64,000 nucleotides of DNA. Origin: Papaver somniferum. Its lineage: Eukaryota > Streptophyta > Magnoliopsida > Ranunculales > Papaveraceae. Where the stretch lies: NCBI RefSeq assembly GCF_003573695.1, contig NC_039362.1:111021120-111085119 (forward strand), written 5' to 3'. Numbering within the stretch: the first letter of the stretch is position 1; each line of letters begins with the position of its first letter. The translations under genes were made by a program, and so were the position numbers. Below the pieces are notes generated by a model that did not search any database, was not told where the DNA came from, and saw only the letters and a list, made by a program, of their open reading frames with translations. This document shows positions 11,234-21,694 of this stretch, one piece after another.

Positions 11234-11435
11234 CACCTGAAGGAACATTTTTCGCGCCGCTGGTGTTGGCAGGTGGCGTATTAGTGCCACTGGAAGGAGC
11301 TTTAGTACCAGGGATGACTTCAGCGCTAGTGTTCTCAGGGTTTGTTTCTGATCCGGACCTGAGTTCTACCATCTTGAGATCGGGTTGAAGATGAAATCAG
11401 GAATTGGAAATTGATATTGTAACCGAGAGATTAAT
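11234..11435 (-). pseudogene. gag: gag N-terminus of the outer element (right arm)
   Basis: The start codon is at 11370-11372 (MVELRS-type, as in element 3 at 18511). The protein continues down to 11234, where element 1 is inserted after the CACCT duplication, and resumes at 1225. The segment 11373-11435 is the leader between the primer site and gag. Confidence 0.8.
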
Positions 11436-11453
11436 CTCCCACTGTGGTCGCCA
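11436..11453 (-). other. Primer binding site of the outer element
   Basis: Exact copy of the tRNA-Arg type 18-mer, two bases from the LTR that starts at 11456. Confidence 0.85.
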
Positions 11454-11455
11454 AT

Positions 11456-13671
11456 TGTTTGTGGGTGAAAACTGTTTCTGCTGATTTCGGTAATTTCGTG
11501 TGTGTATGTGAGAAATGCGAGTTTCAACCCTAAACAATGTACTGCACGGGAGTACTTTTGATTCGAGAGATCAATCTGTACAATCCTGGCCTAAACCAAG
11601 AAATGTATGTTCCAGGCTTGCTTCGGTCACAAAGTGAAGGAGAAGGGCTGGTCTTAGGGAGGGAAGCGAAGAAAGTGTTGAGACCAGAATAGTTGATTCT
11701 GGAAGTGTGGGTGTTTCGCGACTTGTATCAGAAAGTTGAACTGGCTAGATGAATGAAAAGCTATCATATGATTTCTGGATGTTGTATTGTTCTCCTGATC
11801 CAAACTTGTTGTTTGGTGGAAATTAGGTCTATTTATACAAGTCGCGACAAAACGTACCCTGGTCTCGGGGGAAGTGGAAACGATTGAGTGGTGGAAGAAG
11901 GGAGTAACGGGTAACGCCTGGAATTTATGTTTCCATAATGAAGGATATGTTTACACCATTACTAACTGCCCGCTTCATGACACTTTCTGTAATTGGCGTA
12001 TTGCACGCCGCACGCTGTAAACCGCCATACCAATACCCTGATGAGTATCCCCCAGTTTGTGACATGTTTTGATGTCTCGAGTGTTTTCGTGGAAAACATG
12101 TAGCACTTTGCTACCTGTGGAAATTTAAAATGAGAGGCTTGCCGTAGGTAAAAAGCATATGTGATGCTAGGATCGTTTTGGCTAGTCGCCTAAAACTTGT
12201 CACGATCTGAACGGCTCGGCGACGAATTTTGATAGCTGAGATTACGTCTCATGAGGAAGAGTGGCCATTGATTATGGCCGCATCTTGTTGTATAGAGAAG
12301 TGGCGCCATTGGCATAGTAGCGCCTGGTGGAGCCATGGCATAACAACATGCTAGTGGTCGTGGCATGGCGGCATGCCAATGCCGTGGCATAGCGACATGC
12401 CAGTGGCATGGTGGCATGCCAGTAGCCGTGGCATGGTGGCATGCCAGTGTCCGTGGCATGGTGGCATGCCAGTGGTCGTGGCGTTGTAGCATGGACAAAG
12501 TTTAAGATTTGGCTCCGTGACTAAATTTAAGGCTTGGCGGCATGGCCAAGGCTAGGGATTGGCGCCGTGGCCAATTTAGGGTTTGGCACCGTGGACAATT
12601 TAGGGTTTGATGCCACGACCAGAGTTTAGGGTTTGGCGGCATGGTCGCTCAAAAGTTTCCACAAGCCTGTTAGTTTGGTGGCAAACTTGGATGGCTGAGA
12701 TTGCATTTCAGGAGGAAAGGTAGCCATCGATCATGGATACCTTTAATTGGAAGTGACGCCTTTAACTTGCGCTATCGGCATTGCGGCATGGCTGGCATGG
12801 CTCGTGCATGCCTTCGGCACGGTTACGCGCGTAGCCACTGAAATTTTGGCACGTTGGTGTGGAAATCTTGCCTAAATTAGGGTTTGGCTTGTCGAAACCC
12901 TAATTAGCCTATATGGCACGTCGCATGGGGTGAGTGGCCATGTTTGGCGTGTTTGGCATGTGCATCTGGCACGTGTGCCTGGTATTGCGTTTGGCATGTT
13001 GCTTGGCATGATGGTGCGTTTTTTGGGAAACCAATTGGCATTGCGGCCATCTAGCGTGGTTTCCTTCTTTTCTACACTGTGGCAAGTTTAAAGCGACCTG
13101 ATTGGTCGATGGGAAGTGGGGCCGGAAATCTAGGGCGTGGCCACACTTCCAGTGCGCTGTGGCGGATTTAATTGCCTAGTTTGTCTAAGCATAGTTTTTC
13201 GACCAACGGGGTCTAGTGTATTGCGTGGGGCGCGAAACCCTAATTTTGCAAATTAGTCGGGTTTATGGGTTTTTTATGAGTTATCACAATAATTGGCTGG
13301 ACTTTGTATGCTGCCACAAAAATCCTTATCTACATAATGCAGTGTGCTTTCCGTCTGAGAATTTCGTGCGATGGCCTCAACTTTGGTGCTTGGAGGTTCA
13401 TGCTACTCCGCTGCGAGTGAACATAAATCCGTCATGCCATCCCGATATTAAGGGTTCTGCTGGGGAACATAGCACAGGAAAGTACTCAGTGATTCTCTTA
13501 TTGGCGAGGTGCCGAAATTTACAGAGTGTTATGGATAAAAGTATATTGAGCGGCTCAATAAATGTGTCAGTGGAGAGGTTAGTACTCGCAGCACCGTTTC
13601 CTTGCAGAGTGACGTCACATCTGATGCAAGGTTTTACGATTTTAACCCTAAACTAAAAACCACCATCAACA
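11456..13671 (-). repeat. LTR shared by the outer element and element 3 (2216 bp)
   Basis: Bounded by the same terminal sequences as the other LTRs (TGTTTGTGGG at low coordinates, CATCAACA at high coordinates), with a TATA box near 11829-11838. On the low side it is followed by a primer site, as a 5' LTR would be. On the high side it is followed by the polypurine region, as a 3' LTR would be. It therefore serves two internal regions, as in a tandem element array produced by LTR recombination. Confidence 0.85.
12300..12490. repeat. ~25-bp tandem repeat with GGCATGCC core
   Basis: Copies of CCGTGGCATGGTGGCATGCC followed by AGTG(T/G)T recur between about 12350 and 12480. This is a different expansion from the 69-bp satellite but is built on the same TGGCATG/GGCATGCC words. 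Confidence 0.75.
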
Positions 13672-13690
13672 TTAAGTCCCCTGCTTAGCA
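13672..13690 (-). other. Polypurine-tract region of element 3
   Basis: TTAAGTCCCCTGCTTAGC follows the LTR end, as at 3540. Read on the minus strand this is the purine-rich GCTAAGCAGGGGACTTAA. Confidence 0.6.
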
Positions 13691-14206
13691 CGTAACAATG
13701 GCGTTGTTGCGGGGTAAGCATGAGATGCTGACATGCGAGAGCAAAATCAAGAGAGCAACATGTGAAGATATCACCAAAAAATTTAACTAACCTTTAGTGG
13801 AAGGCATAAGAAATCCGTGATCCTTGTGCTAGCGGATTTTGCATAGATTCATCTTGGCCATGGGTCGTTGGTACCGCTAACTTGAAGTAGCGGATGGGCG
13901 ACTAGCTGAAGTAGAGGATGACGTGGCTAGCTTTGACGTGGCTTGGATTGGCGCGGCTCGGCTTGGACGCGACTTGGACGCGGCTTGGCTTGAGAGTGGA
14001 AGGCTTGGCACGGAGATGATGGTGGCTAGGCGCGGAAACGATGGTGTTGTCTGGAGACGCGATCTTGGGATAGGAGGATGGCGCGGGATAAGTCAGAATG
14101 ACTCGGACACCAAACCCTAATTGTTTCATATAAAGAAATATGTATTCCAGCTGGTATCACGCGTGTGAAGTCTTAATTCACGGCTGGTAAAATATTTTCT
14201 GCTGAA
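13691..14206. other. Element 3 internal DNA without a recognised gene
   Basis: Contains short GC-rich GCTTGGCGCGG-type words near 13930-14080 and no coding similarity. It leads into the antisense promoter. Confidence 0.55.
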
Positions 14207-14214
14207 TATAAGAG
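14207..14214 (+). promoter_or_regulatory. TATA box of the antisense gene in element 3
   Basis: TATAAGAG with the same downstream stretch as at 4346. A donor (CCACAG|GTATT at 14276) and an acceptor (eight T then AG, ending 14360) bracket an 85-nt 5' untranslated intron, with the ATG at 14367. Confidence 0.6.
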
Positions 14215-14366
14215 GTGATCCTGAATCCTTCTCCCATACAAATCATCATAAAAATCCCGTCCATCTTCCCCACAGGTATTGTATCGTGTTTTTTCCCCTA
14301 GTTCCATTTTGTCTTCCTCATCATGTAGATTGCTGGTACAAACGTGGTAATTTTTTTTAGCATATA

Positions 14367-15159
14367 ATGGGATCTTCCAATGATGATCGTACCTCTTCGG
14401 AAAGAAATTCTGAACCCGACGAAACCCAGTTTTCTTCTCATGAGGAGGTATTAGACATAAGTGATTCTCTATTCCGTGAGGCTGACGAGATTATACGAGA
14501 CATATCTCTCGCCTATTTATGCAGAGTGCGGATGTGTGTTCAGACTCTCTTGGCTTCAGTGGACATGGAGGAAAGGTAGAGGCACGATGAAGAATCCCAG
14601 CTTGTCGGGAGATCTCAGAGCAACGAAGCTTTTCTACAACCCAGTGCTAGGGATGAACGATTCTCCTCTCGGTTGAAGCGGCGAAGGACTGAGTCCATGT
14701 GAGGACCAGTTTAATTACTATGTCCATGATGGTATCGTAATCCTTGACTTTGATGCGGAAGAACCGGGACATCCTCAAGAAGTAGCTGGAAAGGCTCATG
14801 GGGAAGACGTCGACACGATTTACAAAACTGGAGAAGCTTCTGGAGTGGACGCCGAAACTGCTGTCAGGGGTGTTGACGCAAATGCTGAGGATGCCGTCAA
14901 GGCGGACGAGGAGACGGAGGCAATGTATGCTGGAGCAACTGGAGAAGCTACGAAAACATACGCTGGGACTGCTGTTGAAGCAAACACCGGACAGGAAGTG
15001 GAAGCTGCTGTTGTGGTAGCTTTTGGATGGGACGCTGCGGTTGCTAGTGCTGAGGCGGCTTCCGGATGGAACCCCGAGGTTGTTGCTGCCGAGGCGGCGT
15101 TTGGATGGAACGTTTGCTGTCAGAAAGCGTGCTGGGGAGAGTGCTTGAAGAAGCTCTGA
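14367..15159 (+). pseudogene. Antisense gene of element 3, acidic protein with Cys-rich C-terminus
   Basis: Starts MGSSNDDRTSSERNSEPDE and shares FSSHEEVLDISDSLFREADE with element 1. A stop at 14577 is followed in the same frame by more coding-like sequence (FSSRLKRRRTESM) to a stop at 14697-14699. A frameshift then leads to the frame that ends at 15159. That part is strongly repetitive (AVEAN, AAEAAFGW, AASGWNPE) and ends WNVCCQKACWGECLKKL. The conserved tail with four cysteines across two diverged copies argues that this was once translated. No known domain is recognised. A 5' untranslated intron is likely. Confidence 0.65.
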
Positions 15160-15747
15160 TGAAGGCGCTATTGATCCAGGCGTCTGCCGTTAACGACCAA
15201 TTTTTTCACTTTTGCTATTTCTTCTTAACGTGTAGCCTCTTTTGACTTTCCATAAGTTTGCTTTTACTTTCTTGCTTTCATGGTAGAGTTAGGGTTTCGT
15301 CAAGTAACATTCCGTCATTCAGTTTTTATGGTTTCACATCTTTGAATGAATTAATAAAACCTTCATACTATTTCTGAGATTTGGAGCCGAATATTCTTGA
15401 AGAAGATATATGTTCTGCCGTCTGATGATCGTCTGCCTTGCATATTTCCTTCTTGAGTATTTTTGAATAGGTATTTTTGTGGTTTGATTTCTCTGGTTTT
15501 CAATTGACGGACAATGACTCTGTGAGAGTTTTAGGTTTACTTGGTATTTTTCCTTTAAGGGGAAAACTTTTCAAGGAAAGATGTTCTTTAATTGGAATTG
15601 AAAATTCTACTCATGAATGCAAGCAGTGCAATCATTTTTGAGGAGTTACAAACATTGCGTGAAACGGAAAATGCTGAAAGAAATACTGAAGGAGAACGCT
15701 GGAAATGAAGGTAGCACAACGTTTTAGGTATTGAAGGGTTTGAGCCA
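15160..15747. other. Gap between the antisense gene and the gag-protease gene in element 3
   Basis: About 590 bp of T-rich DNA with no coding signal. Pol is absent here, as in element 1. Confidence 0.6.
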
Positions 15748-18511
15748 TCACGATTGAATCGTGACACCTTCCAATTTTTCGGTATGGATGAGCTTGCAGT
15801 AACCACCCAAGATAACATCTGCCACCAGATATGGCTCGTCTTCCTTTTCTTTAGGCGGACCGGGTCTAGTGGCCATCTTTACTGTTATGTTCCCAACTTG
15901 AAACGAGGTCATCTTGACTACTACATCTCCAATTTGAAATGGGTTGGAGCGTTGCACAACCATTTGATTGAACTCGTCATGTTTGGATGTGACATCTTCC
16001 AAATTTTTGACAAAGTACTTGAAAGGCCCAACATCCCATTCACATCTCTTAATGACGCCTGGGTTGGTAATCGGACCGAGTCCCCGTGCTTGGCCGAGAG
16101 GAGAGGTGACTGGGTGCAGAAAAGGTTGTTTAACCAGACTTACTTATGATTGGAATCTGCGGATGAACGTCGACGGGCTTTCTCCAGGCAATTGAGTTAC
16201 ATTGGTAAGTTGTTGATATGGCAGCATGTAATCTTCAAAGTTGGACGGCTTGTTGGAAATTCTTTCGGGTATCGACATCGGCAGAGGGGATACCCCTAAC
16301 TTCGCTTTGTTACCGTGTACCCACGTGCGCCCCAGAATCATGTCGTATCTTGAGAGTTCTTTGACGGTGTAGAATTTTCCATGTGTTAGAGTGTCTCCCA
16401 CCTTGATTTCGAGATTGGTGTATCCATACACGTCTATCGCCTCTCCTTCCAAGTTTTTGACCATGGTTGGGGAATGGGTAGCCTCCTGCTTCAAAACTCC
16501 CGCAGCTCTCAGAGTTTTGATGGTAATGATGTTGAAGTCAGAAGCCACGTCGATGAATGTGTTATCGAGCTTGGCGTTCCTCAGATGAACCGTGGTCAGC
16601 AGTCCCCAGTTGTATTTTCCAGCACCGCTTCCTGGGAGAGTTTGGGGTTCTGGTGTGGTTTCTTCAGTAGGAAAGAGTCGCTTGCCCGATACAACACGAT
16701 TAAGGGCTGTGAAGATGTATTGACGCTGTTCCTTGGAGAGGTAGAGAATTTCACACACATGTTGCATCATGGATTGCACAGTTTCGTGTACGGAGTCCCC
16801 AGAGACTATGCAACTCCTGACTGGAAGTGGATCTCTATGAACTCTTTCATTGTCTAGTCGAAGCTCCCCTTCTTCTATGTTTTCTTTGAAGATATGATTC
16901 AGCTTGTTGCAGTCAATGGTCGGGTGGTGGAAAAATCTGTGGTAGCATAAATATTTGGGGTTCGGCATTTCCACTTCGGTTGGTGGGCGCCTGATATGAG
17001 GTAGTCTGATGGCGTCGTCTTGGATCCATGCTTCCAAGAGTTCAATCACTTCTTCGATCGGGAACGGGAAATCCAAGACATTTTCTCCAGCCTCTTGATG
17101 TCGCATGGGATCTTTAGCGGTGGTCTTCCGTGGCGGAGCTGCCTGTCGTGCTGGCGCTGCGCGCTTGGATGGCTGTTCTGCTGTTGGAGCCTTCCTTTTT
17201 CCTCCTTCATCTACCACGCTCACAGAGGAAGGACTAGTGTTGTATTGCTTATTGATGAGGCTTCTATTTCCTTGAGTTTCGCGTGCGTCCTCGCTTCTAG
17301 TTGGCCTGTTTCTTTCCAACAACGCTGGTGTTGTTGTGGCTGACCGTTTGACGGCTTCATGAAGCTCAGAGAATGTCTGGAATTGCAGATTCTCTAGTAA
17401 GGCACGGTAGATGGGAATCATGCCATTGATACAGGAGTCCACCAATTGATGTTCAGTCATGTTTGGGTCATGACAATCGAGCGCTTGAATTCTGAATCTT
17501 TTGACAAAATCATTCGGATGTTCGTTGTTTCGTTGAAACATCCTTCCTAGATCTGAGAAGGTAATTTTCTCAGACACAAAGAAGTATTTCTTGTAGAAAG
17601 CTGCAACCATGTCAGACCAGTTGGAGATGCTGCCTGGTCTAATGCTGTTATACCATGTGTATGCTCTTCCAGTAAGTGATTTCGAAAATTCCCTCAAACG
17701 GAGAACGTGATTAATTCGTGTTCCCCCAGGGACTCCAAGAATCGAGAGACATGTTCACGCGCATTTCCGGTACCGTCGTACAGAGAGAATTGAGGATAAG
17801 AGTACCCCCTTGGAAGAGGAATTCTTTGTACTTCAGAAGGATACGGGGGCTGATGATGATGCATGTCCATGAAGTCGCTTTTGTCTCGGTTTCGGAGAAG
17901 TCGTTCCAAATCTTCTCTCGTGACAAAATTAGGCGGTTGATTTCTTTCCGCTGAAGTTCCCGGGCGAGTCTCTTCGTCTACAAAAGTGTGCCTTATTGAG
18001 GTGCTAGCGCCAGGGGTATTGAATGTGTTCCTCATTTGGCTCTGGATGATTCTTGTGGTAGTCGCTCTGTCAGTGTCTTGAGAAAAGCAAGCACCTCCTT
18101 CTGGGTTGAGGCCATGTCTGCTTGGGCCCTGGAGAGAACCTCCTGCCTTTCCATCAAATCAGCAATAGTAATATAGGGTCGGCTCCCTCTGGCTCCTCCA
18201 GTTTCTCGTCCTGACGGCGGAGTAGCTGCAGTTTTGGTAATAGTTGGAGGTGTCATACTTGATGAAACATTGGGAGCGGCAGCAGCAACTCTGGCTCTGG
18301 TGATTGGAGGTGTAACACCTGAAGGAGCATTTTCCGCGGCAGAGGCTCTGGCTCTTATGATTGGAGGTGTAACACCTGAAGGAACATTCTCCATGTTGCT
18401 GGTGTTGACAGATGGCGTATTAGCACCACTGGGAGAAATGTTAACACCGGGAATAATTTCGGCGGCAGTGTTCTCGGGGTTTGTTGCTGATCCTGACCTG
18501 AGTTCTACCAT
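15748..18511 (-). pseudogene. gag: gag and protease-like polyprotein of element 3
   Basis: Best-preserved gag of the left group. The start is at 18511 (MVELRSGSA). N-terminal repeats of SGVTPPI(I/T)RA are followed by LMERQEVLSRAQADMAS and NFVTREDLERLLRNR. Capsid-type gag follows (REFSKSLTGRAYTWYNSIRP near 17690, then FYKKYFFVSEKITFSDLG). Next come the zinc-knuckle-like CYHRFFHHPTIDC, the linker VCEILYLSKEQRQYIFTALN, and a protease-like fold with FIDVASDFNI (no DTG) and RYDMILGRTWVH. The C-terminal tail has NPFQIGDVVVKMTSFQVGNI, then KEKEDEPYLVADVILGGYC, ending at 15748. Frames change near 18035, 17697 and 16144, so it is broken as it stands. No pol follows. Confidence 0.88.
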
Positions 18512-18577
18512 CTTTAGATCGGGGTTGAAAAAATGAAATCGGGAATTGGAAATTGATATTGTAACCGAGAGATTAAT

Positions 18578-18595
18578 CTCCCACTGTGGTCGCCA
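18578..18595 (-). other. Primer binding site of element 3
   Basis: Exact tRNA-Arg type 18-mer next to the LTR starting at 18598. Confidence 0.85.
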
Positions 18596-18597
18596 AT

Positions 18598-20366
18598 TGT
18601 TTGTGGGTGAAAACCGCTTCTGCTGATTTTGGTAATTTCGTGTGAGTGCGGGTGAGAAACAAATATAAACCCAAAACAGTGTAGTGCACGAGAGTACTTT
18701 TGATTCGAGAGATCAATTTGTACAATCCCGGCCTAAACCAAGAAATGACCGTTCCATGTTTGCTTCAGTCACAAAGTGAAGGAGAAGGGTTGGTCTTAGG
18801 GAGGGAAGCGAAGAAAGTGTTGAGGCCAAAATAGTTGATTCTGGAAGTGTGGGTGTTTTGCGACTTATATCTGAAAGTTGAACTGGTGATCTAAATGGAA
18901 AGCTACCAGGTGATTTCTGGATGTGTATTGTTCTCCTGACCAAAACTTGTCGTTTGGTGGAAATAGGTGAAACCTATTTATACAAGTCGTAATAAAACGT
19001 ACCCTGGCCTCATAAAAAGTGGAAGCGGTTGAGTGGTGGAAAAGTGGTAACGGTTAACGTATGGAATTGATGTTTCCATAATGAAGATGTGTTTCACCAC
19101 TTATTTCTTGCCATTACTAACCGCCTCTCTCTTATGACACTTTCTTGTAACGGGCGTATTGCACGCCGCACGCTGTAAACCGCCAGACCAATACCCTGAT
19201 GAGCATCCCCCAGTTTGTGACATGTTTTGATGTCTCGAGTGTTTTCAGTGGAAAACGTGTAGCATGTTGATATGTGCGGAAAGTTAAGATAGAGAGGCTT
19301 GCCGGTTCAGTGACGACCTTCGACGGTCGAGATTTTGCATCTCAGTAGGAAGGGTAGACGTTGATCGCGACTACCTTCCGTTTGGCGGCCAGTGGCGTGT
19401 CCGTGGTGCTGGCATGGCTTGTGCATGCCTTTGGAGTGGCCAAATTAGGGTTTGACATAAACCATGGAATTTTGCATTGCAGCCAAAAGTTTCCACAGGC
19501 TTGGTGGAGAACTTGTACGGCTGAGATCCGCACCTCAGGAGGAAGGGTAGCCATTGATTATGGTTACCTTCCGTTGGTGGCCAGAGGCGTGGTAGCGTGG
19601 CTGGCATGGCTTGCGCATGCTTTTTGGCATGCGCGTGCGGCATGTGTGCCTGGCATGCGCGTCTGGCATGCGCGCCTGGCATGTGCGGCATGCTGGCGTT
19701 TTTTGGGAAGATATCGCGTTTTTGGGAAGCTAGCGTGTTTTGGGAAGCCAACTTAGTGCGGCGACCTTTTTGAGGTCGTGGCAGGTTTGAAGCGACCTGA
19801 TTGGTCGACGGAAAGAGGGCCGACATGCTAGGGCGCGGCCGCACTTTTAGCGCGCTGTGGCGGATTTGGTTGCCTAGCTTGTTTAAGCATGGTTTCGACC
19901 AACGGGGTCCAGTATAATGCGCGGGGTGCAAAACCCTAATTTGCAAATTCGTTGGGTTTATGAGTTCTTTGCGAGTTATCGCAATAATTAGCTGGATTTT
20001 GTACGCTACCGCACAAAAATATTTATCTACAGAATGCAGTGTGCTTTCTGTCTGAGCATTTCGTGCAATGACCTTAACTTTGGTACTTGGAGGTTCATGC
20101 TACGCCGCTGCGAGTGAACATAAATCCGTCATGCCATACCGATTAAGGGTTCTGCTGGGGAACATAGCACAGGAAAGTACTCAGTGAGTCTCGTATTGGC
20201 GAGGTGCCGAAATTTACAGAGTGTTATGGATAAAAGTATATTGAGCGGCTCAATAAATGTGTCGGTGGAGAGGTTAGTACTCGCAGCACCGTTTCCTTGC
20301 AGAGTGACGTCACATCTGATTGAAGGTTTTACGATTTTAACCCTAAACTAAAAACCACCATCAACA
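18598..20366 (-). repeat. 5' LTR of element 3 (1769 bp)
   Basis: Has TG...CA termini in element orientation and a TATA box near 18973-18982. It is shorter than its relatives because the satellite expansions are nearly absent; only a few TGGCATGCGCG-type words remain near 19600-19700. The adjoining bases are ATACT; the matching left-hand duplication would lie outside the window. Confidence 0.85.
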
Positions 20367-20870
20367 ATACTCTTTAGGTCACAATGACCGATTAGATCTG
20401 TGATTTTATTTCATCTGATTATGTAACATTTAGTTGACCACCTTAGAAATCTAAATGATCATGTTATATATACTATTTAGTTTATTGAATTACAAAGATG
20501 TTATTTTAAGTCCTGCTTTGTGCCCTACTATGTGCCCGATCTAACATGGCTACCTTACATGTACAGGATTGACAAGAAATTGTGTCCAAGTATTTAAGGA
20601 ATCACGTGATTCTGTCCTCTTTTTTACTTTTTCTTGTCTTAAGTTTTCTTCGTGTTCATTCTTTTTATTTTTGAAAATACATATATATACTCTTCTTTAT
20701 TGCAATTCTTTGCACTATTTATCAGATAAGATCATCAGATCTGAACAAGTAAAGACCTAAAAAGTGAACCAGTAACACCATGAACCACCAACCGTAGATA
20801 AAGAATAACTCAAGATCATTAATTAATACCTCTACAGATGCCCTCTGAACGGAAAAAGCAACGACAAGAC
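20367..20870. other. AT-rich intergenic DNA
   Basis: No gene or repeat recognised between the gypsy LTR and the hAT element. Confidence 0.6.
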
Positions 20871-20878
20871 CACCACCT
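20871..20878. repeat. Left 8-bp target duplication of the hAT element
   Basis: CACCACCT, matched exactly by 24353-24360. Eight bases is the diagnostic length for hAT insertion. Confidence 0.95.
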
Positions 20879-20888
20879 TAGAGGTGTA

Positions 20889-21090
20889 AAACGTGCCGGC
20901 CCGGCACAGCACAACCCACAAAGTCACGTGCTTGGCGTGTTACGTGCTGTGTTGGGATGTGCCAACAATTTAAACGTGTTGTGCTGGGATGTGCTTTATT
21001 AGTCAAAAGCTCGGCACAACACAGCCCACGGGCACAGCCCATTTATTCACGTGCTGTGCCGTGCTGTGCTGTGTCGGCACACGTGCTATA
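20889..21090. repeat. Left subterminal repeats of the hAT element
   Basis: Clustered GGCACAGCACA / GTGCTGTGCCGTGCTGTG words in both orientations. The right end, 24060-24340, has the counterpart cluster. Confidence 0.8.
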
Positions 21091-21694
21091 AGTAATATAT
21101 CAAAAAGATTATATATATTAAGATAAAAAACATAGGCAACCCACAAGTCTGATTGGTGAACCACCAGTCCAGCTTACAAGTTAAAAAGGAAATGGGGTAT
21201 ACTCCATTAACTAAACAGAAAAAAAAAGAAGCAAATATTCAGCAGAGAACAAGCTCTATACATCCGAAATATGCCATTTCACCAGAATGAACAAAACCTT
21301 GTAGTTGTGGGGTAAGAGAAAACATCTGATAAATGTACATCCAAAATATAGCTTTACAAAATAACTGCATCCAAAATATAGCTTTACATAACTGCACATT
21401 CCAAGCATAGCTAATCAGCAGCACAGAAAGTATTTGTAAGCTTTCATGGCTCGGCGAGATCCATGTCAAAAAAGTGGAATCACCTGTGAAGGAACATTTA
21501 GAATGAATTTAATCACAAAATAAAGTGAACAATGATTTATAATATTGATGGAAAGAATTGTTCACATTTTCCCAATTCCAGTACTCTACAAAGTGTTTGT
21601 TGCTTTAAGCTAGTGTATCTTAAAAAGGGGTAACAGTTGCAAGAACTAAAACAAAACAAGAGGATACTATCTTTACATACCTTCCAGTGACAAT

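Larger units (their letters stand above)
11456..20366 (-). mobile_element. gag-only Ty3/gypsy element 3
   Basis: 5' LTR 18598-20366, primer site, gag/protease-like gene, antisense gene, polypurine region, and the shared LTR 11456-13671. The internal region is 4.9 kb, matching element 1 in order and in the absence of pol. Confidence 0.85.

Noticed and set aside
12190..12498. A His/Met/Pro-rich minus-strand frame
   Set aside because: Produced by the ~25-bp LTR repeat.
13216..13656. A 146-codon plus-strand frame inside the shared LTR
   Set aside because: The matching region of the LTR at 18598-20366 carries single-base length changes, no domain is visible, and it lies in LTR sequence.
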